Source of the DNA: CAXMST01 sp963790085
Lineage (GTDB): Bacteria; Actinomycetota; Thermoleophilia; Solirubrobacterales; 70-9
DNA: 64,000 nucleotides
Reading direction: 5' to 3'
Assembly: GCA_963790085.1 (NCBI GenBank)
Contig: CAWBNH010000006.1
Coordinates: 496,001-560,000 of the forward strand
The notes below the pieces were generated by a model that was given only the letters and a program-made list of their open reading frames with translations, had not been told where the DNA came from and searched no databases. Below, in pieces: positions 16,042 through 24,285 of this stretch (the first letter of the stretch is position 1; the number at the start of each line of letters is the position of its first letter). The position numbers were made by a program, and so were the translations under genes.

Positions 16042-17231
16042 GCGCCGGGGACCACAGCTACGGGGAGTTGTCCGAGCAGCAGGAGACCGAGACGCCGCTC
16101 CAGGTGATCGGTCAGCTCTCCGGGGGGATCGCCCACGACTTCAACAACATCCTCGGGGTGATCATCAACTACGCCCGGTTCGCCGCGGGCGGGGTCCCGC
16201 CGGACTCGCCGGCCCAGGCTGACATCGAGGAGATCAGGCGAGCCGCCGAGCGCGGGGTCGGCCTGGTTCGCCAGCTGATGATCCTCGCGCGGCGGGAGCC
16301 GGGCGAGCAATCGGTCTTCAGCCTGAACGAGATGATCGAGGAGCTGGACGGGTTCCTGCGCTCGACGATCGGCGAGCACATTCGGGTCGAGCGCAAGCTG
16401 CAGGCGGATCTCTGGCCGATCTTCGACGACCCGGCGCGAATGGAGCAGGTGCTGATCAACCTCGCCGTCAATGCCCGCGACGCGATGCCGGAGGGCGGAT
16501 CACTGTTCTTCGGAACCCAGAACGTCGAGCTCACCGAGGCCGACACGCTCGCCGACCCCGGGATCGAGCCGGGCCGCTTCGTCCGCCTCGTCGTCTCCGA
16601 CACCGGAGTCGGGATGGACAGCGAGGTCGCCTCACGAGTGTTCGAGCCGATGTTCACCACGAAGTCATCGGGGCAGGGCACCGGGCTGGGGCTGGCGACC
16701 GTCTACACGATCATCAGCCAGACCGGAGGGATGATCACCCTCGACTCCGAGCCCGGCATCGGGACCAGCTTCGAGATCCACATCCCGGCCAGCGAGAGCG
16801 GCGCGCCGCAGGCGACGCAGCCGACCCGGGCCGCCCCGGCGGGTCGCGGCGAGGCGATCCTGATCGCCGAGGACGACCCCGCGGTCCGCCGGGTGACCGA
16901 GCGGATCCTCGGCGGCGCCGGCTACGCCGTGACCACGGCGACCAGCGGCGCCGAGGCGCTCGAGCTGCTCGACAGCCCCGGCCGCGAGGTCGATCTGCTG
17001 CTCAGCGACATCGTCATGCCCGGGATGCGTGGAGACGACCTCGCCGAGCGGGCGGTCGCGATGCGACCGGGCCTGCCGGTGCTGTTCATGTCCGGCTACA
17101 GCGACCAGGCGCCGCCCGAGGACCTCGGGCCGACATCGGGCGGCACGGCCTTCATCCACAAGCCGTTCGATGCCGGAACGCTGCTCGAGCGCGTTCGCGA
17201 GTTGCTGACCGTGGCCGCCCGATCCGGCTGA
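16038..17231 (+). CDS. Hybrid sensor histidine kinase with C-terminal receiver
   Basis: A 397-residue soluble kinase with no membrane helices or obvious sensor domain. The H-box SGGIAHDFNNILG puts the phosphorylated histidine at H33. The ATPase domain shows the N-box LINLAVNARDAMP, the G1 motif VSDTGVGMD and the GTGLGLATVY G2 motif. A receiver domain follows, with phosphoacceptor D324 in LLLSDIVMPG. The fused receiver suggests internal phosphotransfer or feedback on the NarL-type regulator encoded just upstream. GTG start overlaps the upstream TGA. Confidence 0.9.
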   Translation: MSAGDHSYGELSEQQETETPLQVIGQLSGGIAHDFNNILGVIINYARFAAGGVPPDSPAQADIEEIRRAAERGVGLVRQLMILARREPGEQSVFSLNEMIEELDGFLRSTIGEHIRVERKLQADLWPIFDDPARMEQVLINLAVNARDAMPEGGSLFFGTQNVELTEADTLADPGIEPGRFVRLVVSDTGVGMDSEVASRVFEPMFTTKSSGQGTGLGLATVYTIISQTGGMITLDSEPGIGTSFEIHIPASESGAPQATQPTRAAPAGRGEAILIAEDDPAVRRVTERILGGAGYAVTTATSGAEALELLDSPGREVDLLLSDIVMPGMRGDDLAERAVAMRPGLPVLFMSGYSDQAPPEDLGPTSGGTAFIHKPFDAGTLLERVRELLTVAARSG

Positions 17232-17256
17232 AGCGTCACCCGGTACGGTCCCTCCG

Positions 17257-18435
17257 GTGGCCGTGATCAAGGACAGCGGCGAGCGCAGCCTCGCGCCGCC
17301 TTTCGAGGACGAGCACGAGGAGCTACGGGCGACCGTTCGCCGCTGGGTCGAGACCGAGGTGGTGCCGCACCAGGACGAGTGGGAGGAGGCGCGCGAGTTC
17401 CCGCGCGAGCTGTTCGAGCGAGCCGGCGAGCTCGGCCTCCTCGGTCTCAAGTACCCCGAATCGCTCGGAGGCCAGGGCGGCGACTACCTGCACGACGCGG
17501 TGTTCACCGAGGAGATCGCGGCCGCCGGGATCAGCGGCGGCATCGGGGCCGGGATCGGGGCGCACACCGGGATCGCGACACCGCCCGTCTGGAAGTTCGG
17601 GACCCCGGAGCAGCAGGATCGCTTCCTGCGCCCGGCGATCCGCGGCGAGAAGATCGCGGCGCTCGGGATCACCGAGCCCGGAGCCGGCTCCGACGTGGCG
17701 GGCATCCGCACCTACGCGAAGCCGGTCGACGGCGGCTATCTCGTCAACGGCTCGAAGACCTTCATCACCAACGGCGTGCGGGCGGACTTCATCGTCTGCG
17801 CGGTGAAGACGACGCCCGAGGGCGGCCACGGAGGGATCAGCTTCCTCGTGCTCGAGCGCGAGATGGAGGGCTACGAGGTGACGGCGAAGCTGGAGAAGAT
17901 GGGCTGGCATGCCTCCGACACCGGCGAGCTGTCGTTCACCGACGTCGCCGTCCCTGGGGAGAACCTGCTCGGGGAGCAGAACGGCGGCTTCCGCCTGATC
18001 ATGGCCAACTTCCAGTGGGAGCGCCTGATGATGGCGCTCGGGGCGCTCGGCGGGATGCGCTGGTGCCTCGACCGGACCCTCGCCTACGTCAAGGAGCGCG
18101 AGGCGTTCGGGCGGTCGATCGGGAGCTTCCAGGCGATTCGCCACAAGGTGGCGGAGATGGCGACGAAGATCGAGGTCGGCCAGGCGATGACCTACAACGC
18201 CCTGCGCCGATTCCACGGCGGCGACGACGTCGTCCGCGAGGTCACCCTCGCGAAGCTGTTCACGCAGCGCGCCGCGGTCGAGATCGCCGACGAGGCCGTG
18301 CAGATTCACGGCGGCTACGGCTACATGCGCGAGTACCACGTTGAGCGGGCCCTCCGCGACGCCCGCCTGGGGCCGATCGGCGGTGGCACCGACGAGGTGA
18401 TGAAGGAGATCGTCGGCCGCGGGCTCGGCCTCTGA
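17257..18435 (+). CDS. Acyl-CoA dehydrogenase (LCAD/IVD-like)
   Basis: A 392-residue FAD enzyme, paralogous to the dehydrogenase at 13.3 kb. It has GITEPGAGSDVAGIRTYAKP, the VNGSKTFITNG strand, and GGYGYMREYHVERALRDARL. The MCAD-type glutamate is absent (PIGGGTDEV), while FQWERLMMALG supplies the LCAD/IVD-position glutamate. It starts at GTG 26 bp after the kinase stop and may be in the same transcript as the two-component pair. Chain-length preference cannot be read from sequence. Confidence 0.9.
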   Translation: MAVIKDSGERSLAPPFEDEHEELRATVRRWVETEVVPHQDEWEEAREFPRELFERAGELGLLGLKYPESLGGQGGDYLHDAVFTEEIAAAGISGGIGAGIGAHTGIATPPVWKFGTPEQQDRFLRPAIRGEKIAALGITEPGAGSDVAGIRTYAKPVDGGYLVNGSKTFITNGVRADFIVCAVKTTPEGGHGGISFLVLEREMEGYEVTAKLEKMGWHASDTGELSFTDVAVPGENLLGEQNGGFRLIMANFQWERLMMALGALGGMRWCLDRTLAYVKEREAFGRSIGSFQAIRHKVAEMATKIEVGQAMTYNALRRFHGGDDVVREVTLAKLFTQRAAVEIADEAVQIHGGYGYMREYHVERALRDARLGPIGGGTDEVMKEIVGRGLGL

Positions 18436-18463
18436 GGCCGCGACCGGGACGACGACCGAAGCG

Positions 18464-19321
18464 GTGCGCCTGGCGATCGCAACCTGCGCCGAGCTCCCGG
18501 ACCTCGACGGAGAGGGCCGCCTGCTGCTCGGTCGCCTTCGGGCGGCCGGACTCGAGGCCGAGCCTGCGGTCTGGGACGATCCGGCGGTCACCTGGGACGG
18601 ATACGACCGGGTCCTGCTCCGCTCCACCTGGGACTATCCGCGCACCCCCGACTCGTTCGCGGCCTGGGCCGCGGCGCGCGGGCGGCGGCTGATCAACGCG
18701 CCGGAGATCGTCAGCTGGAACATCTCCAAGCGCTACCTGGCGCTGCTCGAGTCGTGGGGGCTACCGATAGTGCCGACCGATTTCATCGCCCCGGGCGAAC
18801 CGGTGAGACTGCCTCGGGACGCCGAGTTCGTAGTCAAGCCGGCCGTCTCCGCCGGCTCCCGCGACGCCGCTCGCTACGCACGCGGCGAGCGCGAGCGCGC
18901 TCGGCTCCACGTGGCAGAGCTGCTCGCCGCGGATCGCGAGGTGATGGTCCAGCCCTACCTGAACAGCGTCGAGACGGTCGCCGAGACGGCCGTGATCGTG
19001 CTCGGCGGCCGCTTCTCCCACGCGATGCGCAAGGGCCCGCTGCTGGAGCTCGGTCAGGAGCCGGAGCGGGGCCTGTTCCGTGAGGAGCAGATGGCAACGC
19101 GAGAGGCCGGGCCCGAGGAGATCGAGCTGGCGCAGACGGTGATCGACCGGTTCAGCGCCGAGGTCAGTCCTCCGACCTACGCTCGGGTCGACCTCCTGCG
19201 CTCGGTCACCGGAGCCCCCCTGATCCTCGAGCTCGAGCTGATCGAGCCCTCCCTGTTCCTCGATCACCGTCCTGATGCAGCCGATCGGCTCGTCGAGCTG
19301 ATCGCCGCCGCCGATGCCTGA
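18464..19321 (+). CDS. ATP-grasp domain protein (RimK/glutathione-synthetase-like)
   Basis: A 285-residue protein of the ATP-grasp type. The N-terminal preATP-grasp part contains LLRSTWDYPRTPDSF and INAPEIVSWNISKRYL. The ATP-binding part includes EFVVKPAVSAGSRDAARY and VMVQPYLNSVETVAE, and it ends with YARVDLL and LILELELIEPSLFLDH, where acidic residues would coordinate magnesium. Such enzymes join a carboxylate to an amine or thiol. The substrate is unknown. The gene overlaps the following GNAT acetyltransferase by 8 bp, so the two probably act on related molecules. Confidence 0.75.
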   Translation: MRLAIATCAELPDLDGEGRLLLGRLRAAGLEAEPAVWDDPAVTWDGYDRVLLRSTWDYPRTPDSFAAWAAARGRRLINAPEIVSWNISKRYLALLESWGLPIVPTDFIAPGEPVRLPRDAEFVVKPAVSAGSRDAARYARGERERARLHVAELLAADREVMVQPYLNSVETVAETAVIVLGGRFSHAMRKGPLLELGQEPERGLFREEQMATREAGPEEIELAQTVIDRFSAEVSPPTYARVDLLRSVTGAPLILELELIEPSLFLDHRPDAADRLVELIAAADA

Positions 19322-19937
19322 GCCGACGAGCGCACCGCCCGGGGGCGAGCCCGAGCCACTCAGCCCAGCCCACGCCTGGCGGGCCGCGATCACGGTAGCT
19401 CGGGCATTCGCGTGGCATGAGCCGTGGGGAGCATGGGCGCTGCCCGATCCCCGAACTCGCGAGCGGACCCTCGCGCAGCTCGTCGGCGCCGACATCCGCG
19501 ATCGCTTCCTGCCCTACGGCGAGGGGTCGACGATCGCGGGATTGGCCGTGACCCTCTGGATCCCTCCCCGCTCCCACCCGGGCGGCCGCGAGTTCGGGGG
19601 CCGACGCGGCGAGGCCGAGTACGCGGCATACGGGCCGCAGGAGGACGCGATGCGGGCCGGAGACGAGCTCGTCTCCCGGCTCAAGCCCGCCGGCGACCAC
19701 TGGTACCTCGACACGATCGCGACCGACCCCGAGTGGATGCGCCGAGGCCTCGCCGGGCGGCTGCTCGACCACGACCTGGCCAGGCGCGACGCGCGCGAGG
19801 AGTCATCGGCCCTGGACACTCACGGCGCCGAGAACGTGCGCTTCTACGAGAGCCGTGGCTTCGAGTTGACCGCGCAGGCCACGCTGCCCGCGGGCGGCCC
19901 GGACCTGTTCGTGATGGTGCGCCCGCCGCACGGCTGA
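19314..19937 (+). CDS. GNAT family N-acetyltransferase
   Basis: A 207-residue acetyltransferase. The acetyl-CoA-binding motif is in WYLDTIATDPEWMRRGLAGRLL (about residues 127-148), with the R/Q-x-x-G-x-G/A pattern as RRGLAG. The ending NVRFYESRGFEL is the usual GNAT beta-6/alpha-4 region. It overlaps the ATP-grasp gene by 8 bp. Acceptor substrate unknown; a small metabolite modified together with the ATP-grasp product is a reasonable guess. Confidence 0.8.
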   Translation: MPEPTSAPPGGEPEPLSPAHAWRAAITVARAFAWHEPWGAWALPDPRTRERTLAQLVGADIRDRFLPYGEGSTIAGLAVTLWIPPRSHPGGREFGGRRGEAEYAAYGPQEDAMRAGDELVSRLKPAGDHWYLDTIATDPEWMRRGLAGRLLDHDLARRDAREESSALDTHGAENVRFYESRGFELTAQATLPAGGPDLFVMVRPPHG

Positions 19938-20006
19938 GCGTCCGGGCGGCTATAGAGTTCGCGGACGAAGGCGACGGCAAACGAGCGATCGAGCGGAGGG
20001 CATCGG

Positions 20007-20837
20007 ATGGGACTACTCGACGGCAAGGCGGCAATCATCACCGGGTCGGCCCGCGGCATCGGGCGGGCGACGGCGGAGCTCTTCGTCAGCGAGGGCGCGA
20101 AGGTGCTGATCAACGACATCGACGGCGACGTCGCCGCCGAAGCCGCGAGTGAGATCGGCGGGGAGACGGCCGTCTTCAGCGGCGATCTGACCGAGACCGG
20201 TGCCTGCGACGAGCTGGTCGCAGCCGCCTATGAGGCCTTCGGCACGGTCGACTGTGTCGTCAACAACGCGGGCTACACCTGGGACGGCGTCATTCACAAC
20301 ATGAGCGACGAGCAGTTCCAGGCGATGCTCGATATCCACACGGTCGTGCCGTTCCGCGTGACGCGGGCGCTGGCGCCCCATTGGCGCGAGGCCGCCAAGG
20401 CGGAGAGGGACGAGGGCAGGGAGGTGTTCCGCAAGATCGTCAACATCTCATCGGTCTCGGGGACGATGGGCAACGCCGGCCAGGCCAACTACTCGGCGGC
20501 GAAGGCAGGGGTCACCGGCCTGACCAAGACGATGGCGAAGGAGTGGGGGCAGTTCAAGATCAACGTCAATGCGATCGCCTTCGGCTTCGTCGAGACGCGC
20601 CTCACCCAGGCGCGCGAGAAGGGGGAGGAGCTGGAGACGAAGACCGGCGAGCGGACGCCGCTGGGGATTCCCGAGCAGATGCGGGAGATGGGCAAGATGA
20701 TGATCGCGCTCGGCCGCCCGGCCCGGCCGGAGGAGGCGGCCGGCCCGGTGCTGTTTCTCTGCTCGGAGCTCGGCAACTACGTCCACGGCCAGGTGATCAA
20801 CGTCACCGGCGGCCAGTTCACCGGCATGTACAGCTGA
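20007..20837 (+). CDS. SDR family oxidoreductase (FabG-like)
   Basis: A 276-residue classical short-chain dehydrogenase. The cofactor motif TGSARGIGRATAE lies at about residues 12-24, NNAGYTWDG follows, and the catalytic serine/tyrosine/lysine are in NISSVSGTMGN and YSAAKAG. The C-terminal part has an insertion after the PG-like loop (TRLTQAREKGEELETKTGER), larger than in FabG. It resembles 3-oxoacyl-ACP or 3-hydroxyacyl-CoA dehydrogenases. A GGAGGG ribosome site precedes the ATG. Its stop and that of the convergent SDR share a hairpin. Confidence 0.88.
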   Translation: MGLLDGKAAIITGSARGIGRATAELFVSEGAKVLINDIDGDVAAEAASEIGGETAVFSGDLTETGACDELVAAAYEAFGTVDCVVNNAGYTWDGVIHNMSDEQFQAMLDIHTVVPFRVTRALAPHWREAAKAERDEGREVFRKIVNISSVSGTMGNAGQANYSAAKAGVTGLTKTMAKEWGQFKINVNAIAFGFVETRLTQAREKGEELETKTGERTPLGIPEQMREMGKMMIALGRPARPEEAAGPVLFLCSELGNYVHGQVINVTGGQFTGMYS

Positions 20838-20856
20838 GGGCCGGGCCCGGCCTCAG
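20834..20856. terminator. Bidirectional terminator-like hairpin between convergent SDR genes
   Basis: The sequence CTGAGGGCCGGG / CCCGGCCTCAG forms a stem of 11 pairs with one bulged G. It includes the stop codons of both convergent genes, a placement typical of a shared terminator. There is no T-run on either side. Confidence 0.4.
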
Positions 20857-21704
20857 GCCCGCGGACGGCGCTCCTCGGAGAGGGGCTCGCCGTCCCGGGT
20901 GCCCAGCGCCGGCGGCCAGGAGCCGAACCAGTTGTCGCGGCCGCCGTCGACGGTGACGGTCGTGCCGCTGAAGAAGTCGCCCGCCGGCGAGGCGAGATAG
21001 GCGATCAGCCAGGCAACCTCCTCAGGGCGCCCGAGGCGCCCGAGGGGAATCGTCGAGTCCATCGTCTCGACCATCTCGCGCGGGTACTTGGTCATCAGCG
21101 TCTCGGTTCCGATCTGCCCCGGTGCGACCGCGACGCAGCGGATCCCGAAGCGGGACCACTCGATCGAGAGGCCACGCATCATGTTCTCGACAGCGGCACG
21201 GGCAGCGCCCGAGTGAACCATGCCGGGCATGCCGTTGTGCGGGGAGAGGGTGATGCTGATCACCTTGCCGCGCTCCTGTGGGATGAATGCGCGGGTCGCC
21301 GCTGCGTGAGTCATGTTCCAGGTTCCCTGGACGTTGAGCTCGGTCACGGTGCGAAAGCCCTTCGCCGAGATCGCCTCGGCCGGTGCGAGGAACTGGCCGC
21401 CGGCGTTGTTGACCAGCACATCCAGGCGGCCGTGGCGTCCGAGCAGGTCCTCGACCATCCGCGCGACCGCCTCCTCATCGCGAATGTCGCAGGCGAACGC
21501 GTCGCCCGAGCCGGCCTCGGCCTCGATCAACCCGATCGTCTCCTCGACCGGCTCGACCCGCCTGCCACAGCCGACCACGGTCGCGCCAAGCCGCGCCAAC
21601 TCGAGCGCCGTCTCGCGCCCAATGCCGCTGCCGGCGCCCGAGACCAGGCAGACCAGGCCCTCGAGCAGGCCTGGGGCGAAGATCTTCGAACTGCTCGCGG
21701 ACAC
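20853..21704 (-). CDS. SDR family oxidoreductase
   Basis: A 283-residue classical SDR. The cofactor motif is VSGAGSGIGRETALE (about residues 18-32) and NNAGGQFLAPAE follows. The sequence has SPHNGMPGMVHSGAARAAVE where the tyrosine-lysine pair normally lies: histidine/serine replaces the usual Tyr of YxxxK. This SGAARAAVE variant is seen in peroxisomal trans-2-enoyl-CoA reductase/2,4-dienoyl-CoA reductase-like (DECR/PECR) SDRs, which lack the standard tyrosine. A role in reducing unsaturated acyl-CoA fits the neighbourhood (inference). Convergent with the preceding SDR. Confidence 0.85.
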   Translation of the reverse strand: MSASSSKIFAPGLLEGLVCLVSGAGSGIGRETALELARLGATVVGCGRRVEPVEETIGLIEAEAGSGDAFACDIRDEEAVARMVEDLLGRHGRLDVLVNNAGGQFLAPAEAISAKGFRTVTELNVQGTWNMTHAAATRAFIPQERGKVISITLSPHNGMPGMVHSGAARAAVENMMRGLSIEWSRFGIRCVAVAPGQIGTETLMTKYPREMVETMDSTIPLGRLGRPEEVAWLIAYLASPAGDFFSGTTVTVDGGRDNWFGSWPPALGTRDGEPLSEERRPRA

Positions 21705-21841
21705 GGCGGGAGCCTATTCGACCCACCCGGAACAGCGCCTGAGCACGCGGCTGCAGCCGATTCGATCGGCGGCTGCGAGGGAGCGTGCGCATCAGCCGGC
21801 GGTCCGGTTCGACGCCGTCGCGCAACGCTAGCCTGCCCGCG

Positions 21842-22750
21842 ATGAGTGTCAAGGCGGAAGCCAGACCGCTCAGCGGGCCGCTTCCGCACGGCGGGCCGCC
21901 GGGCGCCACGGTCGCGGTCGAGCCCCTGCTGGGAGCCGAGCTCCACGTGCCGCGGCAGTTCTTCGAGAGCTCCGGAGGGCGTCTGGCCGTGCTCAGGGCG
22001 ACCGGGATCGGCGTGCCCCGCTCGCGCTGGTGGTGGGCGCCCGTGCCGGCGTACCTGATCCACCATCCATCGGCCGGGCCGGTGCTGGTCGACACGGCGA
22101 TGCACGCCTCGGTCGAGGCGAAGCCGGCGGCGAACCTCGGTCGGGTCGTCTCGGCGATCGGCAGCTTCCGGATGCCGAGTGGCGACCTACCGACCCAGCT
22201 TCGCGAACGAGGGATCGATCCGAAGTCGATCGAGACGATCGTGATGACCCATCTGCACGTCGACCACGCGTCCGGCATCGCTGAGTTCCCGAACGCCACC
22301 TTCGTCCTCAGCAAGCGCGAATGGGAGGCGGCGACGACGATCTCGCGCCCGCTGCTGCACGGTTACCGGCGGGCCCACTTCGACTACCTGTTCGACTACC
22401 GGACGATCGACTTCAACGGCCCGCTGATCGACTCCTACGCGACCTTCGGCCGAACGTTCGACCTGTTCGGCGACGGCAGCATCCGGCTCGCCTTCACCCC
22501 CGGGCATTCGGAGGGCCACGTCTCGGTGGTTGCCCATCTCCGTGAGCGCGACTTCGTGATCGCCGGCGACGCGGTCTGGACCCGCGATCAACTGGCGGGC
22601 AACAACGTCCCTCCCCGGCCCGAGGACATGCACGAGTGGCAGCGCTCCCGACGCGAGTTGCAGCGCTTCCGGGAGGGCTTTCCCGACGCGGTTGTCGTCC
22701 CCGGCCACGACCCAGCCGTCTGGGAGGAGCTCGAGGCCCGCTACGAGTAG
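21842..22750 (+). CDS. MBL-fold metallohydrolase (AHL-lactonase-like)
   Basis: A metallo-beta-lactamase-fold hydrolase of 302 residues from the ATG at 21842. The metal-binding motif HLHVDHASGI (HxHxDH) is intact; further ligands appear as the histidine in FTPGHSEGHVSVV, the aspartate in VIAGDAVW and the histidine in VVPGHDPAVW. This ligand set and length resemble N-acyl-homoserine-lactone lactonases and related lactonases. The substrate is not certain. The frame opens at 21785, but the ATG at 21842 best matches the start of the fold. Its end overlaps the convergent acyltransferase by 10 bp. Confidence 0.82.
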   Translation: MSVKAEARPLSGPLPHGGPPGATVAVEPLLGAELHVPRQFFESSGGRLAVLRATGIGVPRSRWWWAPVPAYLIHHPSAGPVLVDTAMHASVEAKPAANLGRVVSAIGSFRMPSGDLPTQLRERGIDPKSIETIVMTHLHVDHASGIAEFPNATFVLSKREWEAATTISRPLLHGYRRAHFDYLFDYRTIDFNGPLIDSYATFGRTFDLFGDGSIRLAFTPGHSEGHVSVVAHLRERDFVIAGDAVWTRDQLAGNNVPPRPEDMHEWQRSRRELQRFREGFPDAVVVPGHDPAVWEELEARYE

Positions 22751-23508
22751 CTCGGGCTGCCGGCCGAGGGCTCGCCGTCGCGGAGGCGCTTGATCACGCC
22801 GCCGCGGCCCTCGCGCTCGAGCTCGCCGTACATCGCGCGAATCACCGAGAAGACCTCCTCCGCGCACTCCAGTTGCTGCTCGCGGCTCGGCTCCTCGACG
22901 ACGTCGAAGCGCATCGGCTCGCCGTAGCGGATCGTCACCTTGGGGAACGTCAGCCGCTTCCAGCGCCGGATCCGCTGCGAGCCGTGGATCGCCATCGGCA
23001 CGACCGGCACGCCGGACTCCAGCGCGGCCCGACCGACGCCGGGCCGGGGCCGCCCGAGCTCGCCGGAGCGGGAGCGTCCGCCCTCGACGTAGATCATCAT
23101 GCAGCCGCCGCGCTCGAAGATCGACTGGACGGTCTTGAAGGCCTCCTCGTCGGCCTTGCCGCGCCGCACCGGGAAGACGCCGCCGATGCTGAAGATGTAG
23201 TCCCCGATCGGATTTCCGAACAGCTGCGACTTGGCCATGAAGCGGATCTTCCGCCGCAACCAGACGCCGGCGAGGAAGTGATCCATGTTCGAGAAGTGAT
23301 TCGAGGCGAGGATCACCGGGCCGGAGGCGGGCACGTTGTCGACTCCGATCGAACGGGCCCGATAGAGCAGCAGCATGATCGGGGTAACGACGACCCGCAC
23401 GAAGTTGTAGGTCCAACCGGCCTCATGTGCCCGAGCCCGCTCGTGGAAGCGCCGGAAGTACTCCTCCGGGCGATCGTCGATGTAGTTCTGTGGCCTCAGC
23501 TCTGACAT
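22741..23508 (-). CDS. 1-acyl-sn-glycerol-3-phosphate acyltransferase (PlsC-like)
   Basis: A 255-residue acyltransferase. Block I is SNHFSNMDHF (the NHxxxxD catalytic pair), block II includes FPVRRGKADEEAF, and block III reads MIYVEGGRSRSGEL, with the acceptor phosphate contact. PVVPMAIHGSQRIRRW is block IV. Such enzymes transfer an acyl chain to lysophosphatidic acid in phospholipid synthesis. The N-terminus has one amphipathic/membrane-associated helix. Ends convergently with the MBL-fold gene with a 10-bp overlap. Confidence 0.88.
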   Translation of the reverse strand: MSELRPQNYIDDRPEEYFRRFHERARAHEAGWTYNFVRVVVTPIMLLLYRARSIGVDNVPASGPVILASNHFSNMDHFLAGVWLRRKIRFMAKSQLFGNPIGDYIFSIGGVFPVRRGKADEEAFKTVQSIFERGGCMMIYVEGGRSRSGELGRPRPGVGRAALESGVPVVPMAIHGSQRIRRWKRLTFPKVTIRYGEPMRFDVVEEPSREQQLECAEEVFSVIRAMYGELEREGRGGVIKRLRDGEPSAGSPSYS

Positions 23509-23550
23509 GGATCGACGCCTCCGCGCCTGCTTCCACTAACCCCCGTCGCG

Positions 23551-23568
23551 GGGTCGGTTACGTGACCC
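23551..23568. promoter_or_regulatory. Small inverted repeat in the acyltransferase/TetR divergent region
   Basis: GGGTC-N8-GACCC lies between the divergent start codons at 23508 and 23652. The 5-bp arms are short, so this is only a weak candidate operator for the TetR regulator. Confidence 0.25.
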
Positions 23569-23651
23569 GATGATGGGTGGCCGTGCTGACTCCGCGAGGG
23601 CCCGCCCCCCGGCTGGGGGTGGCGGGCCGGCCGCACTAGACTCGGCCTGCG

Positions 23652-24272
23652 GTGGAGGGCCGGACGACAACCGCGGAGGCAAGGACGGACCGGCGGCGGG
23701 CCGAGGTCAAGGCCCGCCTTCAGGAGGCGATGCTCGAGCTGCTCGCCGGAACGTCGTTCCGCGACCTGCGGGTCGAGGACGTCGCCGAGTCCGCGGGGCT
23801 CTCGCGCAGTGCCTTCTACTTCTACTACCCGGACAAGCAGGCGCTGCTGATCGACGCGACCGAGGTGGTCAGCGGCGCCCTGTTCGAGCAGGCGGCCCGA
23901 TGGTGGCACGGCCGGGGCGAGCCGGCCGAGCTGATCACCGAGGCGCTCGAGGGGGTCGCCGGGCTCTGGGTCGAGAACGAGGCCCTGCTTCGAACCACGA
24001 TCGAGGTCGCAACCTACGACGAGCGGATGCGCGGCTTCTGGCATCGGCTCGTCGGCCGCTTCGTCGAGGCGACGGCCGAACACATCGAGCGCGAGCAGAC
24101 CGAGGGCGTGATCGATTCCCGGATCGACCCGTGGGGCACCGCGGAGACCCTGATCTGGGGCGCCGAGCGCAGCCTCTACATCCTCGCCACGATCGGTGAG
24201 CGGCCCGCCGACGAGGTGGTCGACGCGACGGCGGCCGTCTGGCTGCGGGCGATCTACGGCCTGCCGCGCTAG
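23652..24272 (+). CDS. TetR family transcriptional regulator (EthR-like)
   Basis: A 206-residue TetR protein with GTG start. The helix-turn-helix covers about residues 12-60 and includes RVEDVAESAGLSRSAFYFYY. The C-terminal ligand domain carries aromatic-rich helices (FWHRLVGRFVEATAEHIERE and AETLIWGAERSLYI), similar in layout to EthR-type regulators that bind hydrophobic ligands. It stands alone, divergent from the acyltransferase and convergent with glpK. Targets unknown. Confidence 0.85.
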   Translation: MEGRTTTAEARTDRRRAEVKARLQEAMLELLAGTSFRDLRVEDVAESAGLSRSAFYFYYPDKQALLIDATEVVSGALFEQAARWWHGRGEPAELITEALEGVAGLWVENEALLRTTIEVATYDERMRGFWHRLVGRFVEATAEHIEREQTEGVIDSRIDPWGTAETLIWGAERSLYILATIGERPADEVVDATAAVWLRAIYGLPR

Positions 24273-24285
24273 CGCCGGGGCCGGG

